This document shows, piece after piece, positions 1 to 4,907 of a stretch of 6,236 bases of DNA (the first letter of the stretch is position 1; each line of letters begins with the position of its first letter). Position numbers and translations under genes: made by a program. This DNA is from Actinomycetes bacterium (GTDB lineage Bacteria; Actinomycetota; Aquicultoria; CAJVYJ01; JAUVQD01). Under the pieces are notes generated by a model that made no database searches, was not told the DNA's origin, and worked only from the letters and a program-made list of their open reading frames with translations. The DNA lies in assembly GCA_030598355.1 (NCBI GenBank), contig JAUVQD010000092.1:1-6236 (forward strand). The letters are read 5' to 3'.

Positions 1-976
1 GGACTAATCCGTATGACGGAATAAGCTTCACCCAGAACGAAGCGCTACCAGGGAAAAACAAGGCTATAGGGGGAATCATCAAGGGAATCATAAAAAGCAT
101 GCTGTAAAATAGAATGCCGATAAAATCCTTGCCGGAAGCCCCGGCTATAAAACCAAGACCGGTAACTAGTACGGCACCCAAAAGCAATATAACTGTTAAA
201 ATTAGCGGGCTGTTGCCGAAAGAACGAATCAAAAGCATTAGCAGGGTCACCTCTGAAAAAGCTACAACTGTTCCCACAATTCCCTTGGCGGCCAGGAAAT
301 CAAATATTCTGGCCGGGGTGACAAGAATCGCGGTCACGGTTTTACTCTGTATCTCACCAGCTATTAAGGTAGCGAGAGCGAATGTTTCCATGATCAAGAC
401 AAAAAAAGCGTAGAGCGGTTTCATTTTGTCTTGAATGGAGATTTGGTTTCCGGCCCGATCTTGACCCAAAACGATTGTCTTTTCGTCAGGCTCAGTCACG
501 GGCAGTTCTTGACCCGCGAGCGCGTAAGCCATCTCTTTTACCAGGCTTGACATGGTGCCGCGGATTTCCTTAGGGATAGAAGAATCAACAAAAACATCGA
601 CGGTTGTTTTCTTACCCGTGGCGACATCGGTCAGAAAATCTTTCGGGAAATCAAGACCGATTTGTAGCTCTTCCTTCGGTGGCTTGCTTGTTAGTCCTAA
701 GGCTTTCTTCAGACCTTTAGAGGTGCTGAAAAGTTTAAAATCAATACCCTCATCTTCCGATTTTTCAAATTCTTTAAATATCTTTTCCATCCCTGTCTGG
801 TGGATACCAACAGTTATGGTTTCGTTGACGGTAGTGGGCAGGAGCCAGTAAATCAAGACGTAAAAGAAGATCCCTAGGCCGGTTATTAGCATAAAGAACT
901 TATCTCGACTAAATGCTTTTAAATCCTTATTAAAGATTGTCCAAATGATTCCGGCGTGCGAATCTCTTTTGCTCAT
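1..976 (-). CDS. ABC-2 type transporter permease (C-terminus cut by window edge)
   Basis: This is the membrane subunit of a drug- or sodium-export type ABC transporter, working with the ATPase encoded just upstream. The visible 325 residues begin MSKRDSHAGI and run without a stop off the left edge. The layout is classic for the ABC-2/NatB group: a cytoplasmic N-terminus, first helix about 27-46, a long polar extracytoplasmic segment about 49-185, then helices near 188-207, 233-250, 257-280 and 286-308. The segment from GEIQSKT (207-213) through VTPARIFDFLAAK (219-231) matches the conserved E-x-K-x-x-T...L-x-T-P...K motif before the second membrane block. The ATG lies in an ATGA overlap with the ATPase stop, so translation is probably coupled. 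The substrate cannot be read from sequence. If the ATPase is dead, this permease has no encoded motor in the window. Confidence 0.9.
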   Translation of the reverse strand, partial: MSKRDSHAGIIWTIFNKDLKAFSRDKFFMLITGLGIFFYVLIYWLLPTTVNETITVGIHQTGMEKIFKEFEKSEDEGIDFKLFSTSKGLKKALGLTSKPPKEELQIGLDFPKDFLTDVATGKKTTVDVFVDSSIPKEIRGTMSSLVKEMAYALAGQELPVTEPDEKTIVLGQDRAGNQISIQDKMKPLYAFFVLIMETFALATLIAGEIQSKTVTAILVTPARIFDFLAAKGIVGTVVAFSEVTLLMLLIRSFGNSPLILTVILLLGAVLVTGLGFIAGASGKDFIGILFYSMLFMIPLMIPPIALFFPGSASFWVKLIPSYGLV

Positions 977-1836
977 CCCTCAAGCCCCCTTCCGGTAAGC
1001 TTTATAAAGATGTTTTCGAGTGTCGCCTCCTCGGTATGGATAGTCATCAAGTTTTTCGATGTTATCGCGGATTTTAGGCGGTCGCCGGCTTCCTTTTCGT
1101 CAAAAGAGATTGTTTCTTCCTGCACTCCGTCTTTCGCGCGAATCCGGACTTTAACTTCTCGTTTGCCGTACTCAAGCTTCAGGTTCTCAGGCGTATCTAT
1201 GACCTCGATTTTTCCATCGTTGATAAAGGCGACACGATCCGACAACTTGTCGGCTTCCTCCATGTCATGCGTCGTCAGCAAAACAGCTGTCCCTTTTTTT
1301 GCTTGCTCGACAATCAATTTTCTAATTGTTTGCGCAGAAACCGGGTCGAGGCCATCGGTTGGTTCATCCAGAAAAAGCACTTTGGGCGAGTTCACGAGAC
1401 TTCGTGCGACCATAAGTCGCTGGCGCATGCCCTTGGAAAAGTCTTTTGCCCGGTCATCAATGCGATCTGCGAGCCCCACTTTAGCCAAAAGATCCTGAAT
1501 GTCCAGGTCTTTAATGCCGAAAAGCCCTGAGTAGAACTGGAGGTTTTCGCGAGCAGACATGTTCAAATAGAGGTTTTTTTCCTCAAAACAGACCCCAATG
1601 TCGCCCTGCACATCCGCTCTGTTCTAAACAATATCTCGTCCCAGGATAGAAATGGTCCCGGCCTCCGGTGTTAGCTGGCCCGTGAGCATTTTTATTGTAG
1701 TTGATTTTCCGGCCCCGTTTGGCCCCAGAAAACCCAAAGTCTCTCCCGGAGCGACATCAAAACTAATATTGTCGACAGCCAACAGATTTCCATAAGAGAA
1801 ACTGATATCCGAAACACTGATAGCTTTTTCCGCCAT
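973..1836 (-). pseudogene. ABC transporter ATP-binding protein interrupted by an in-frame TAG (codon 71)
   Basis: This is the nucleotide-binding subunit of an ABC exporter. With the TAG ignored it is 287 codons, close to the family's usual size. Visible motifs are Walker A GPNGAGKST (38-46), signature FSKGMRQR (133-140), Walker B VLFLDEP (153-159), D-loop GLDP (162-165) and H-loop histidine 190. The C-terminal TLENIFIKLTGRG is typical of drug-exporter ATPases. The usual Q-loop glutamine is replaced by glutamate (VCFEEKN, about 82-88). The TAG at 1624-1626 separates Walker A from everything else, and both halves are in the same frame, so it is a nonsense change, not a frameshift. The start at 1836 is chosen because a GAGAGGAG ribosome site precedes it; an upstream ATG at 1899 adds a stretch unlike the family. 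A GTG at 1611 could restart the second half but has only a weak ribosome site, and such a product would lack Walker A. Possible causes are a recent inactivating mutation, a sequencing error or amber readthrough. Confidence 0.85.
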
Positions 1837-1841
1837 GTAAA

Positions 1842-1849
1842 GCTCCTCT
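1842..1849 (-). promoter_or_regulatory. Ribosome binding site of the ABC ATPase gene
   Basis: The minus strand reads GAGAGGAG about six bases before the ATG at 1836. It decides the start in favour of MAEKAISV over the upstream ATG at 1899. Confidence 0.75.
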
Positions 1850-1870
1850 CGTCTGCTACTCAAAAGCTTG

Positions 1871-1904
1871 CTTACATGCAATATCAAAATATGAGTCAAG
1901 TCAA
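1871..1904 (-). promoter_or_regulatory. Possible promoter of the ABC operon
   Basis: On the minus strand two overlapping TTGACT hexamers (1899-1904 and 1894-1899) form a direct repeat. The second is followed after 16-17 bases by ATGTAA/TGTAAG (1871-1877), a weak -10 match. The site lies between the upstream terminator and the ATPase ribosome site, where a promoter is needed. The -35 is good and the -10 is poor, so the exact position is uncertain. Confidence 0.35.
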
Positions 1905-1915
1905 TAGTTCTGAGC

Positions 1916-1955
1916 TTTTAAAAAGCCAACTCCCGATTTTACTCAGGAGTTGGTT
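1916..1955 (-). terminator. Intrinsic terminator of the cysteine-rich gene
   Basis: CCAACTCC (1926-1933) pairs perfectly with GGAGTTGG (1946-1953) around a 12-base loop. On the minus strand the stem is followed by C and five T (1920-1924), the arrangement of a rho-independent terminator. The plus-strand side has no T run, so it acts on minus-strand transcripts: it ends the gene at 1993-2538 and isolates it from the ABC operon. Confidence 0.85.
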
Positions 1956-1992
1956 AATTCGCTTATAGTCGACGCCGTATTAAGAGGGTGTT

Positions 1993-2538
1993 TTAGCTCT
2001 CGCCTTCCTCTTTTTTCTTGCCCCCAAATAAAATAAAACCGCCAAGAAGCGCTCCTCCACCGAATATTGCTATGCCGGCGTAAAGAAGAGTTGATGATCC
2101 GGTTTCTTCTTCAGCGTCTGTTCCTTCAACGTCGCTGACTTTCTTGGCCGAACCCTCATCTTCTTCAGCTTCCATCATTGCTTCGTTGTCGGCCTCGGCA
2201 TCTTGGTTTGTTTGATCTTCCATATCCACCGTTCCGTCGTCTTGTCCATCCGGATCTGCTATATCAGCGCTGGCGGTTTTTGCCGGTCTGCATGTGTCTT
2301 TTGTAGGACAATCTCCCGAACAACCCTTCTCATCGTTACAGGGAGTCGGACATCCGCACTCATTATCGATGCACACACACGTCCCACCGGTATCGCAAGG
2401 GCATTCATTGTCCCCGCAGGCGGTGCCACCGCAAGTTGCTTCATCGCCGCAGGCTCCCGCGCAAGGGGCAGCCATAGCGAAGGGAATCGAGATTAGAAGT
2501 AGGCTGATAGTTAAGCCAAGCACAAAAAGCCTTTTCAT
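1993..2538 (-). CDS. Secreted, membrane-anchored cysteine-rich acidic protein, function unknown
   Basis: This is a 181-residue protein of no family I can name. It has a signal peptide (1-23: positive MKR, hydrophobic core, AMA before the cleavage site), then a compact cysteine-rich region (about 24-84) with 14 cysteines at 26, 30, 36, 41, 46, 48, 54, 56, 61, 63, 67, 73, 77 and 83, including C-x-C pairs such as CPC, CVC and CGC. An acidic, low-complexity stalk (about 90-147, rich in D and E) follows, then one glycine-rich membrane helix (151-172) and a KKKEEGES tail. The predicted topology puts the cysteine domain outside the membrane, held by the C-terminal helix. There is no LPXTG sortase motif. 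The cysteines could bind metal or form disulfides; sequence alone does not decide. GGAGGTC just before the ATG fixes this start over an ATG 12 codons upstream. It probably shares a transcript with the 42-residue membrane protein 19 bases upstream. Confidence 0.88.
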   Translation of the reverse strand: MKRLFVLGLTISLLLISIPFAMAAPCAGACGDEATCGGTACGDNECPCDTGGTCVCIDNECGCPTPCNDEKGCSGDCPTKDTCRPAKTASADIADPDGQDDGTVDMEDQTNQDAEADNEAMMEAEEDEGSAKKVSDVEGTDAEEETGSSTLLYAGIAIFGGGALLGGFILFGGKKKEEGES

Positions 2539-2540
2539 AT

Positions 2541-2547
2541 GACCTCC
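2541..2547 (-). promoter_or_regulatory. Ribosome binding site of the cysteine-rich gene
   Basis: GGAGGTC on the minus strand lies two bases before the ATG at 2538, with the GGAGG core four bases away. It is short-spaced but strong, and places the start immediately before the signal peptide instead of at the ATG at 2574. Confidence 0.7.
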
Positions 2548-2557
2548 AAAAATAGGA

Positions 2558-2686
2558 TTACCTGTACAACTCAAAGAAAACTCTGTCTGCTTTTCTAATG
2601 GGGAAGATTAGGACAGCGACTGCAAAAGCTGTTGCCCAGACCGCTAGGCCAAAGAGTATCGCTACAAACCTATAGCCAATTATCAT
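2558..2686 (-). CDS. 42-residue single-pass membrane microprotein
   Basis: A short reading frame starting MIIGYRFVAI has one strong hydrophobic helix (about residues 7-29), then a basic, polar tail FPIRKADRVFFELYR and TAA. The positive residues after the helix suggest that the C-terminus is cytoplasmic. It stops 19 bases before the cysteine-rich gene, on the same strand, so the two probably form an operon. I see no ribosome site before the ATG, but a TTGACA-17-TATTTA promoter would start the transcript almost at the ATG, consistent with leaderless translation. An in-frame TAA upstream and no other ATG or GTG limit the start. I do not recognise a family. Support is the clean helix-plus-tail composition, the operon position and the promoter; the small size leaves real doubt. 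Confidence 0.6.
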   Translation of the reverse strand: MIIGYRFVAILFGLAVWATAFAVAVLIFPIRKADRVFFELYR

Positions 2687-2693
2687 TACTGAA

Positions 2694-2722
2694 TAAATAA
2701 AGCAACCGGCAGGAGATGTCAA
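2694..2722 (-). promoter_or_regulatory. Promoter of the microprotein and cysteine-rich operon, probably leaderless
   Basis: The minus strand has a perfect -35 TTGACA (2717-2722), a 17-base spacer and TATTTA (2694-2699) as a moderate -10. The expected first transcribed base is about 2685-2688, at the ATG at 2686, so the 5' untranslated region would be zero to a few bases. Confidence 0.5.
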
Positions 2723-2809
2723 GAACCGCTTTGTGAATTATTTGGCGATCGGCTTTTTCGGATTGACTCAAGGTGATAAACGGGGGAAAAGGGGGAAGAA
2801 TAGTTATAT

Positions 2810-2820
2810 AGGAGGGGGTG
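2810..2820 (+). promoter_or_regulatory. Strong ribosome binding site of the SEC-C microprotein
   Basis: AGGAGGGGGTG lies 6-11 bases before the ATG at 2827. Together with an in-frame TGA at 2821-2823 it fixes the start of this very short gene at ATG 2827 or the adjacent TTG at 2824. Confidence 0.75.
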
Positions 2821-2826
2821 TGATTG

Positions 2827-2934
2827 ATGGGTGACCAATCATGTGAATGCGGGTCTGGCAAAAATGCTAGTGAATGTTGCGCGCCTTGTAACTGTGGTTC
2901 AGGGAAGCCGGCAAGAGAATGTTGTAACAGCTAG
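2827..2934 (+). CDS. 35-residue protein of two tandem SEC-C zinc-binding motifs
   Basis: The whole protein is two copies of the SEC-C pattern C-x-C-G-S-G-K-x4-C-C with a 15-residue period: cysteines 6, 8, 17, 18 and cysteines 21, 23, 32, 33, with GSGK at 9-12 and 24-27. Spacing matches the SEC-C motif known from the SecA C-terminus and many small proteins (for example CPCGSGKKYKxCC), where the cysteines bind zinc and the motif contacts partner proteins. Here there is no carrier domain, which is unusual. A strong ribosome site precedes it and an excellent terminator follows 12 bases after the TAG, so it looks like a complete single-gene transcript. It is divergent from the cysteine-rich membrane gene pair. 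A cytoplasmic zinc-binding adaptor or metal-buffering role is inference. The family motif is certain; the function is unknown. Confidence 0.85.
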   Translation: MGDQSCECGSGKNASECCAPCNCGSGKPARECCNS

Positions 2935-2946
2935 TGAAAGCAATTT

Positions 2947-2980
2947 AAATAAGGCGCTCTTTTCGGGAGCGCCTTATTTT
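2947..2980. terminator. Bidirectional intrinsic terminator between convergent genes
   Basis: A perfect 13-bp stem pairs 2947-2959 with 2967-2979 around loop TTTTCGG; the core is GGCGCTC/GAGCGCC flanked by AAATAA/TTATTT, giving T-rich ends on both strands. It ends the plus-strand SEC-C gene and sits 29 bases beyond the stop of the minus-strand lipoprotein gene at 3009, so it can serve both. Confidence 0.92.
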
Positions 2981-3008
2981 CAACTAGTTCTAAAAATACC
3001 AGTGTGGT

Positions 3009-3464
3009 CTATTGCTCTTTCTTAATAGTGACATTGGTACCAATGGTGGTTTTTCCGTTCTGAGTGATGGCGGATACAACCACCGTTGTGCTCCCTTTTC
3101 TGCTAGTTAAAGTTACACTTTTATCAGTTTCGAATTCGTTTTCTATACCGAAGCCATTTTTAACAAGTTCATCCTTATAAAACTTTCCGATATCTTGTAG
3201 ATTGTCGTCTGTTTGCATCGTAATCACCATGAGCTCGCCATTATCCATCTTGCTTATATTCGTGCCCTTAATTTTCGCGTTCTTATAAACTGGAACATCT
3301 TCGGGAAAATCATCTGGCAGCTTAACGTTTTCACCTACCTCGGCCGAGCCTTCGCTTTTGTCGTTCTTATATTCTATGCTGCCTTTTTTCTCACTTGCGT
3401 TCTGGTTGCATCCGGCCAAAACCAGAGCGCCTAAGATCATCAGTGCCAACAATTTTTTACTCAA
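3009..3464 (-). CDS. Lipoprotein of unknown function with an LPDDFPEDVPVY segment
   Basis: This is a 151-residue predicted lipoprotein. The signal peptide ends in lipobox LAGC with the lipidated cysteine at 19; a polar linker rich in K, E, N and S follows, then a folded domain from LPDDFPEDVPVYKNAKI (about 47-63) to the end, including a charged FYKDELVKNGFG stretch and alternating beta-type sequence near the C-terminus. The P-x-D-F-P-x-D-V-P-x-Y phrase recurs, as I recall, in small surface lipoproteins of unknown function; I cannot name the family. The start is taken as TTG 3464 because GAGGAGG lies six bases upstream and the signal peptide begins there. Starting at the ATG at 3551 would add 29 residues, run through the promoter-like TATAAT and put a second hydrophobic stretch in front. 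It is convergent with the SEC-C gene and divergent from the TfoX-domain gene. Confidence 0.85.
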   Translation of the reverse strand: MSKKLLALMILGALVLAGCNQNASEKKGSIEYKNDKSEGSAEVGENVKLPDDFPEDVPVYKNAKIKGTNISKMDNGELMVITMQTDDNLQDIGKFYKDELVKNGFGIENEFETDKSVTLTSRKGSTTVVVSAITQNGKTTIGTNVTIKKEQ

Positions 3465-3470
3465 CGTTTT

Positions 3471-3477
3471 CCTCCTC
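3471..3477 (-). promoter_or_regulatory. Ribosome binding site selecting a TTG start
   Basis: GAGGAGG on the minus strand lies six bases before TTG 3464. No ATG is suitably placed, so this site decides in favour of the TTG start and the normal lipoprotein signal peptide. Confidence 0.8.
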
Positions 3478-3501
3478 AGGTACACGCTTTTCTCGGCACC
3501 C

Positions 3502-3507
3502 ATTATA
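3502..3507 (-). promoter_or_regulatory. Likely -10 box of the lipoprotein gene
   Basis: A perfect TATAAT on the minus strand lies about 38 bases before the TTG start. No good -35 is found at 16-18 bases upstream (closest is TATTTG), so it may depend on an activator or on another sigma factor, or be accidental. Confidence 0.45.
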
Positions 3508-3560
3508 AACCAAACGCATGCGGCAAATACTATTGAGTGAAGGCTTTTCAATCAATCTGC

Positions 3561-3582
3561 TATTATCGCAAAAAAAGGGGGA
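3561..3582 (+). promoter_or_regulatory. Possible -10 box and ribosome site of the TfoX-domain gene
   Basis: TATTAT (3561-3566) is a fair -10 with no clear -35 at normal spacing. AGGGGGA (3576-3582) lies five bases before ATG 3588 and is a plausible ribosome site. If the -10 is used, the leader is only about 15 bases. Confidence 0.4.
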
Positions 3583-3587
3583 TTTAG

Positions 3588-3911
3588 ATGGGCGTTGATC
3601 AGAATTATATCGATTGGGTTATGGATCTGTTGGAGCCTGTAGGAAATGTGACAAATAAAGCTATGTTCGGGGGCCATGGTATTTTCGAGGATCAAATTAT
3701 GTTCGCCTTAGTATCAAAGGAGCCCGCTCTCTATTTTAAGGTCGATGATTCGAATCGCGAAATCTATGAAAAAGCGGGTAGCCTACGATACCGACCAATG
3801 CCGTATTTTTCAGTGCCCGCCGATATTTTGGAAGATCAGGATCAGCTTCACGATTGGGCAAAAAAATCTATTGAGGTTGCCCGCGCGACAAGCAAATCTA
3901 AACGCAAGTAA
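3588..3911 (+). CDS. TfoX N-terminal domain protein
   Basis: This 107-residue protein is the TfoX/Sxy N-terminal domain alone. Recognisable features in order are MFGGHGIF (26-33), LYFKVDDSNREIYEKAGS (48-65) and PYFSVPADILED (72-83) leading into a C-terminal helix DWAKKSIEVARA (89-100) and a basic tail. In gamma-proteobacteria the two-domain TfoX/Sxy protein promotes competence gene expression with CRP, but stand-alone N-terminal domain proteins like this are widespread in other bacteria and have no settled role, so competence should not be assumed. Length fits the stand-alone form. A G-rich ribosome site supports the start. The gene is monocistronic: it diverges from the lipoprotein gene and its stop is only 19 bases from the stop of the convergent membrane protein gene, with no terminator visible between them. 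Confidence 0.92.
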   Translation: MGVDQNYIDWVMDLLEPVGNVTNKAMFGGHGIFEDQIMFALVSKEPALYFKVDDSNREIYEKAGSLRYRPMPYFSVPADILEDQDQLHDWAKKSIEVARATSKSKRK

Positions 3912-3930
3912 CGCCTGCACACAGGAAGTT

Positions 3931-4368
3931 TCACACGGGTCTAAAGGAAGTGAATACTCCTATACCGAGCACGATTTGTAATATATAGATCGCTATAATA
4001 AAAAGCCCAAGCCAGAAATGACGTGTGCGCCAAGCCGGGTTGCCATTAATTCTTCGCGAGATAATGAAAGTTGTCGCAATCGCTAATATGAGGATAGTAC
4101 CGATGTAATAGTGGCGGGCAAAGACCACAATTTGACCTGTATCGAGAAGGGTGATAGTCAAACCAGCGGCATAGCCAAAAACCGCTAGCAATGCGAATAT
4201 CGGGCCGTTTATTCTATGTTTCTGGGTGAGGTAGGCAGGCATCTGCCCCGCCTTTCTGCGCTTTCTGATCTTCAAACCGAGTGAGGCCTGATATATAAAA
4301 AGGAGCATGATCACAAAGTTGTAGAGGCCATGAGCGATTCTAAGCCCTACGAAAGTTGACTGATCCAT
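3931..4368 (-). CDS. Four-helix membrane protein with four histidines, b561/DUF4079-like
   Basis: This is a 145-residue integral membrane protein with four predicted helices (about 10-30, 55-75, 84-104 and 117-138) and basic loops (KIRKRRK 33-39, SRRINGNPAWRTR 104-116). One histidine lies at or near the start of each helix region: H13 (RIAHGLYN), H51 (QKHRINGP), H86 (ARHYYIG) and H117 (TRHFWLG). This pattern resembles small heme-b membrane proteins of the cytochrome b561 or DUF4079 type, so heme binding and electron transfer are reasonable but unproven. It follows the copper lipoprotein gene by only eight bases, with no strong ribosome site of its own, so translation is probably coupled. An electron route between this protein and the neighbouring cupredoxin is the natural hypothesis. 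Confidence 0.82.
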   Translation of the reverse strand: MDQSTFVGLRIAHGLYNFVIMLLFIYQASLGLKIRKRRKAGQMPAYLTQKHRINGPIFALLAVFGYAAGLTITLLDTGQIVVFARHYYIGTILILAIATTFIISRRINGNPAWRTRHFWLGLFIIAIYILQIVLGIGVFTSFRPV

Positions 4369-4376
4369 AGGCTAGC

Positions 4377-4736
4377 TCACTTTACCACTATAGTACCCTT
4401 CATGTATGGGTGGATCGTACAGAAGTATTTGATAGTGCCTATCTCTGGAAACTTTTTGGAGAACTTTTGGCCCTCATCTATATCACCGCTGTCAAAATCT
4501 TCAGCGTCTTCCGTCACGGTGTGGACGGCTGAATCTTTATTTACCCACGTAATTTTTCCATCTTTTGGGATAGTGATCTTGGCGGGCATATAGGTGAAAT
4601 CAATGATTTTAGCGGAAGTGCTATCGCTTTTTATGTCTGAGTCTGCCTCTTTTTTTTCATTATCTTGGCACCCGGTAAGAATAAAAAGCGCGATGATAAC
4701 GGTAGATATCGTTAATGTGAAAACCATCTTTTTCAT
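4377..4736 (-). CDS. Cupredoxin (plastocyanin-like) lipoprotein
   Basis: This 119-residue lipoprotein has a type 1 copper domain. The signal peptide ends in lipobox LTGC with C23 as the lipid-anchored residue; a charged linker (24-42) follows, then the beta-barrel domain (about 43-119). The copper ligands are complete: H72 (AVHTV) and the C-terminal loop F-C106-x2-H109-x2-M112 (FCTIHPYMKG), the short-loop arrangement seen in amicyanin- and halocyanin-like proteins. FTYMPAKITIPKDGKITWVNKD (47-68) is the usual strand leading to the first ligand. It would act outside the membrane as a one-electron carrier or copper-binding protein. It is first in a two-gene operon with the four-helix membrane protein. 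The ribosome site is weak (GGATGAG, two bases before the ATG). It diverges from the sensor-phosphatase gene across a 171-base gap. Confidence 0.93.
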   Translation of the reverse strand: MKKMVFTLTISTVIIALFILTGCQDNEKKEADSDIKSDSTSAKIIDFTYMPAKITIPKDGKITWVNKDSAVHTVTEDAEDFDSGDIDEGQKFSKKFPEIGTIKYFCTIHPYMKGTIVVK

Positions 4737-4907
4737 ATCTCATCCAGTCGTTTAGGGCATTAAGCCCGGTCGGCAACTTAAGGTTCATTTTTCCCCGAGA
4801 ATTTATCATGTCAAACACATCTAATAGCAATTTGACTGGCCAACCTCGACAAGAAAAGAGAAGAATGGAAACATATGGGTCAAGGTGTTTAGAAAAAGGC
4901 AAAGGTT
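4737..4907. promoter_or_regulatory. Divergent control region between cupredoxin operon and sensor-phosphatase
   Basis: Both outward promoters must lie in these 171 bases. On the minus strand TTGACA (4809-4814) with AAAAAT 16 bases on (4787-4792) is a possible cupredoxin promoter. On the plus strand TTGACT (4832-4837) is a possible -35 without a good -10. A small inverted repeat GGGC-ATTAA-GCCC (4755-4767) lies in the would-be cupredoxin leader and may be an operator or chance. None of these is strong. Confidence 0.35.
4893..4905 (+). promoter_or_regulatory. Ribosome binding site for the TTG start of the sensor-phosphatase
   Basis: AAAAAGGCAAAGG precedes TTG 4908. An in-frame TAG at 4890-4892 excludes any earlier start, and the next candidate starts would cut into the first membrane helix, so TTG 4908 is preferred although the site is modest. 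Confidence 0.5.

Noticed and set aside
114..851. Two plus-strand frames of 99 codons each
   Set aside because: Both are antisense to the ABC-2 permease, whose reading is continuous and family-like from 976 to the window edge.
956..1498. Plus-strand open frame of 180 codons
   Set aside because: It is antisense to the ABC ATPase, which shows clear family motifs; the plus-strand product is serine/arginine-rich with no recognisable domain and no ribosome site.
1624..1626. TAG read as pyrrolysine
   Set aside because: TAG serves as a normal stop elsewhere in the window (SEC-C gene at 2932-2934 and lipoprotein gene at 3009-3011, both just before a terminator), and no pyrrolysine genes are visible; ABC ATPases are not known to need the residue.
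2670..2861. Minus-strand frame of 63 codons in the divergent region
   Set aside because: It overlaps the promoter region and the 42-residue gene in another frame, has proline/histidine-rich low-complexity sequence and no ribosome site.
2831..3025. Plus-strand frame of 64 codons overlapping the SEC-C gene
   Set aside because: It runs through the terminator hairpin, lacks a placed ribosome site and competes with the perfectly spaced SEC-C repeats in the adjacent frame.
3465..3551. N-terminal extension of the lipoprotein to ATG 3551
   Set aside because: It would place a second hydrophobic stretch before the signal peptide, pass through the TATAAT, and ignore the GAGGAGG before TTG 3464.
3912..3930. 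Possible terminator CCTG-CACA-CAGG between convergent genes
   Set aside because: The stem is only four base pairs and no T run follows on either strand.
4660..4902. Minus-strand frame of 80 codons across the divergent control region
   Set aside because: It overlaps the start of the cupredoxin gene in another frame and covers the only space available for the two promoters; no recognisable domain.
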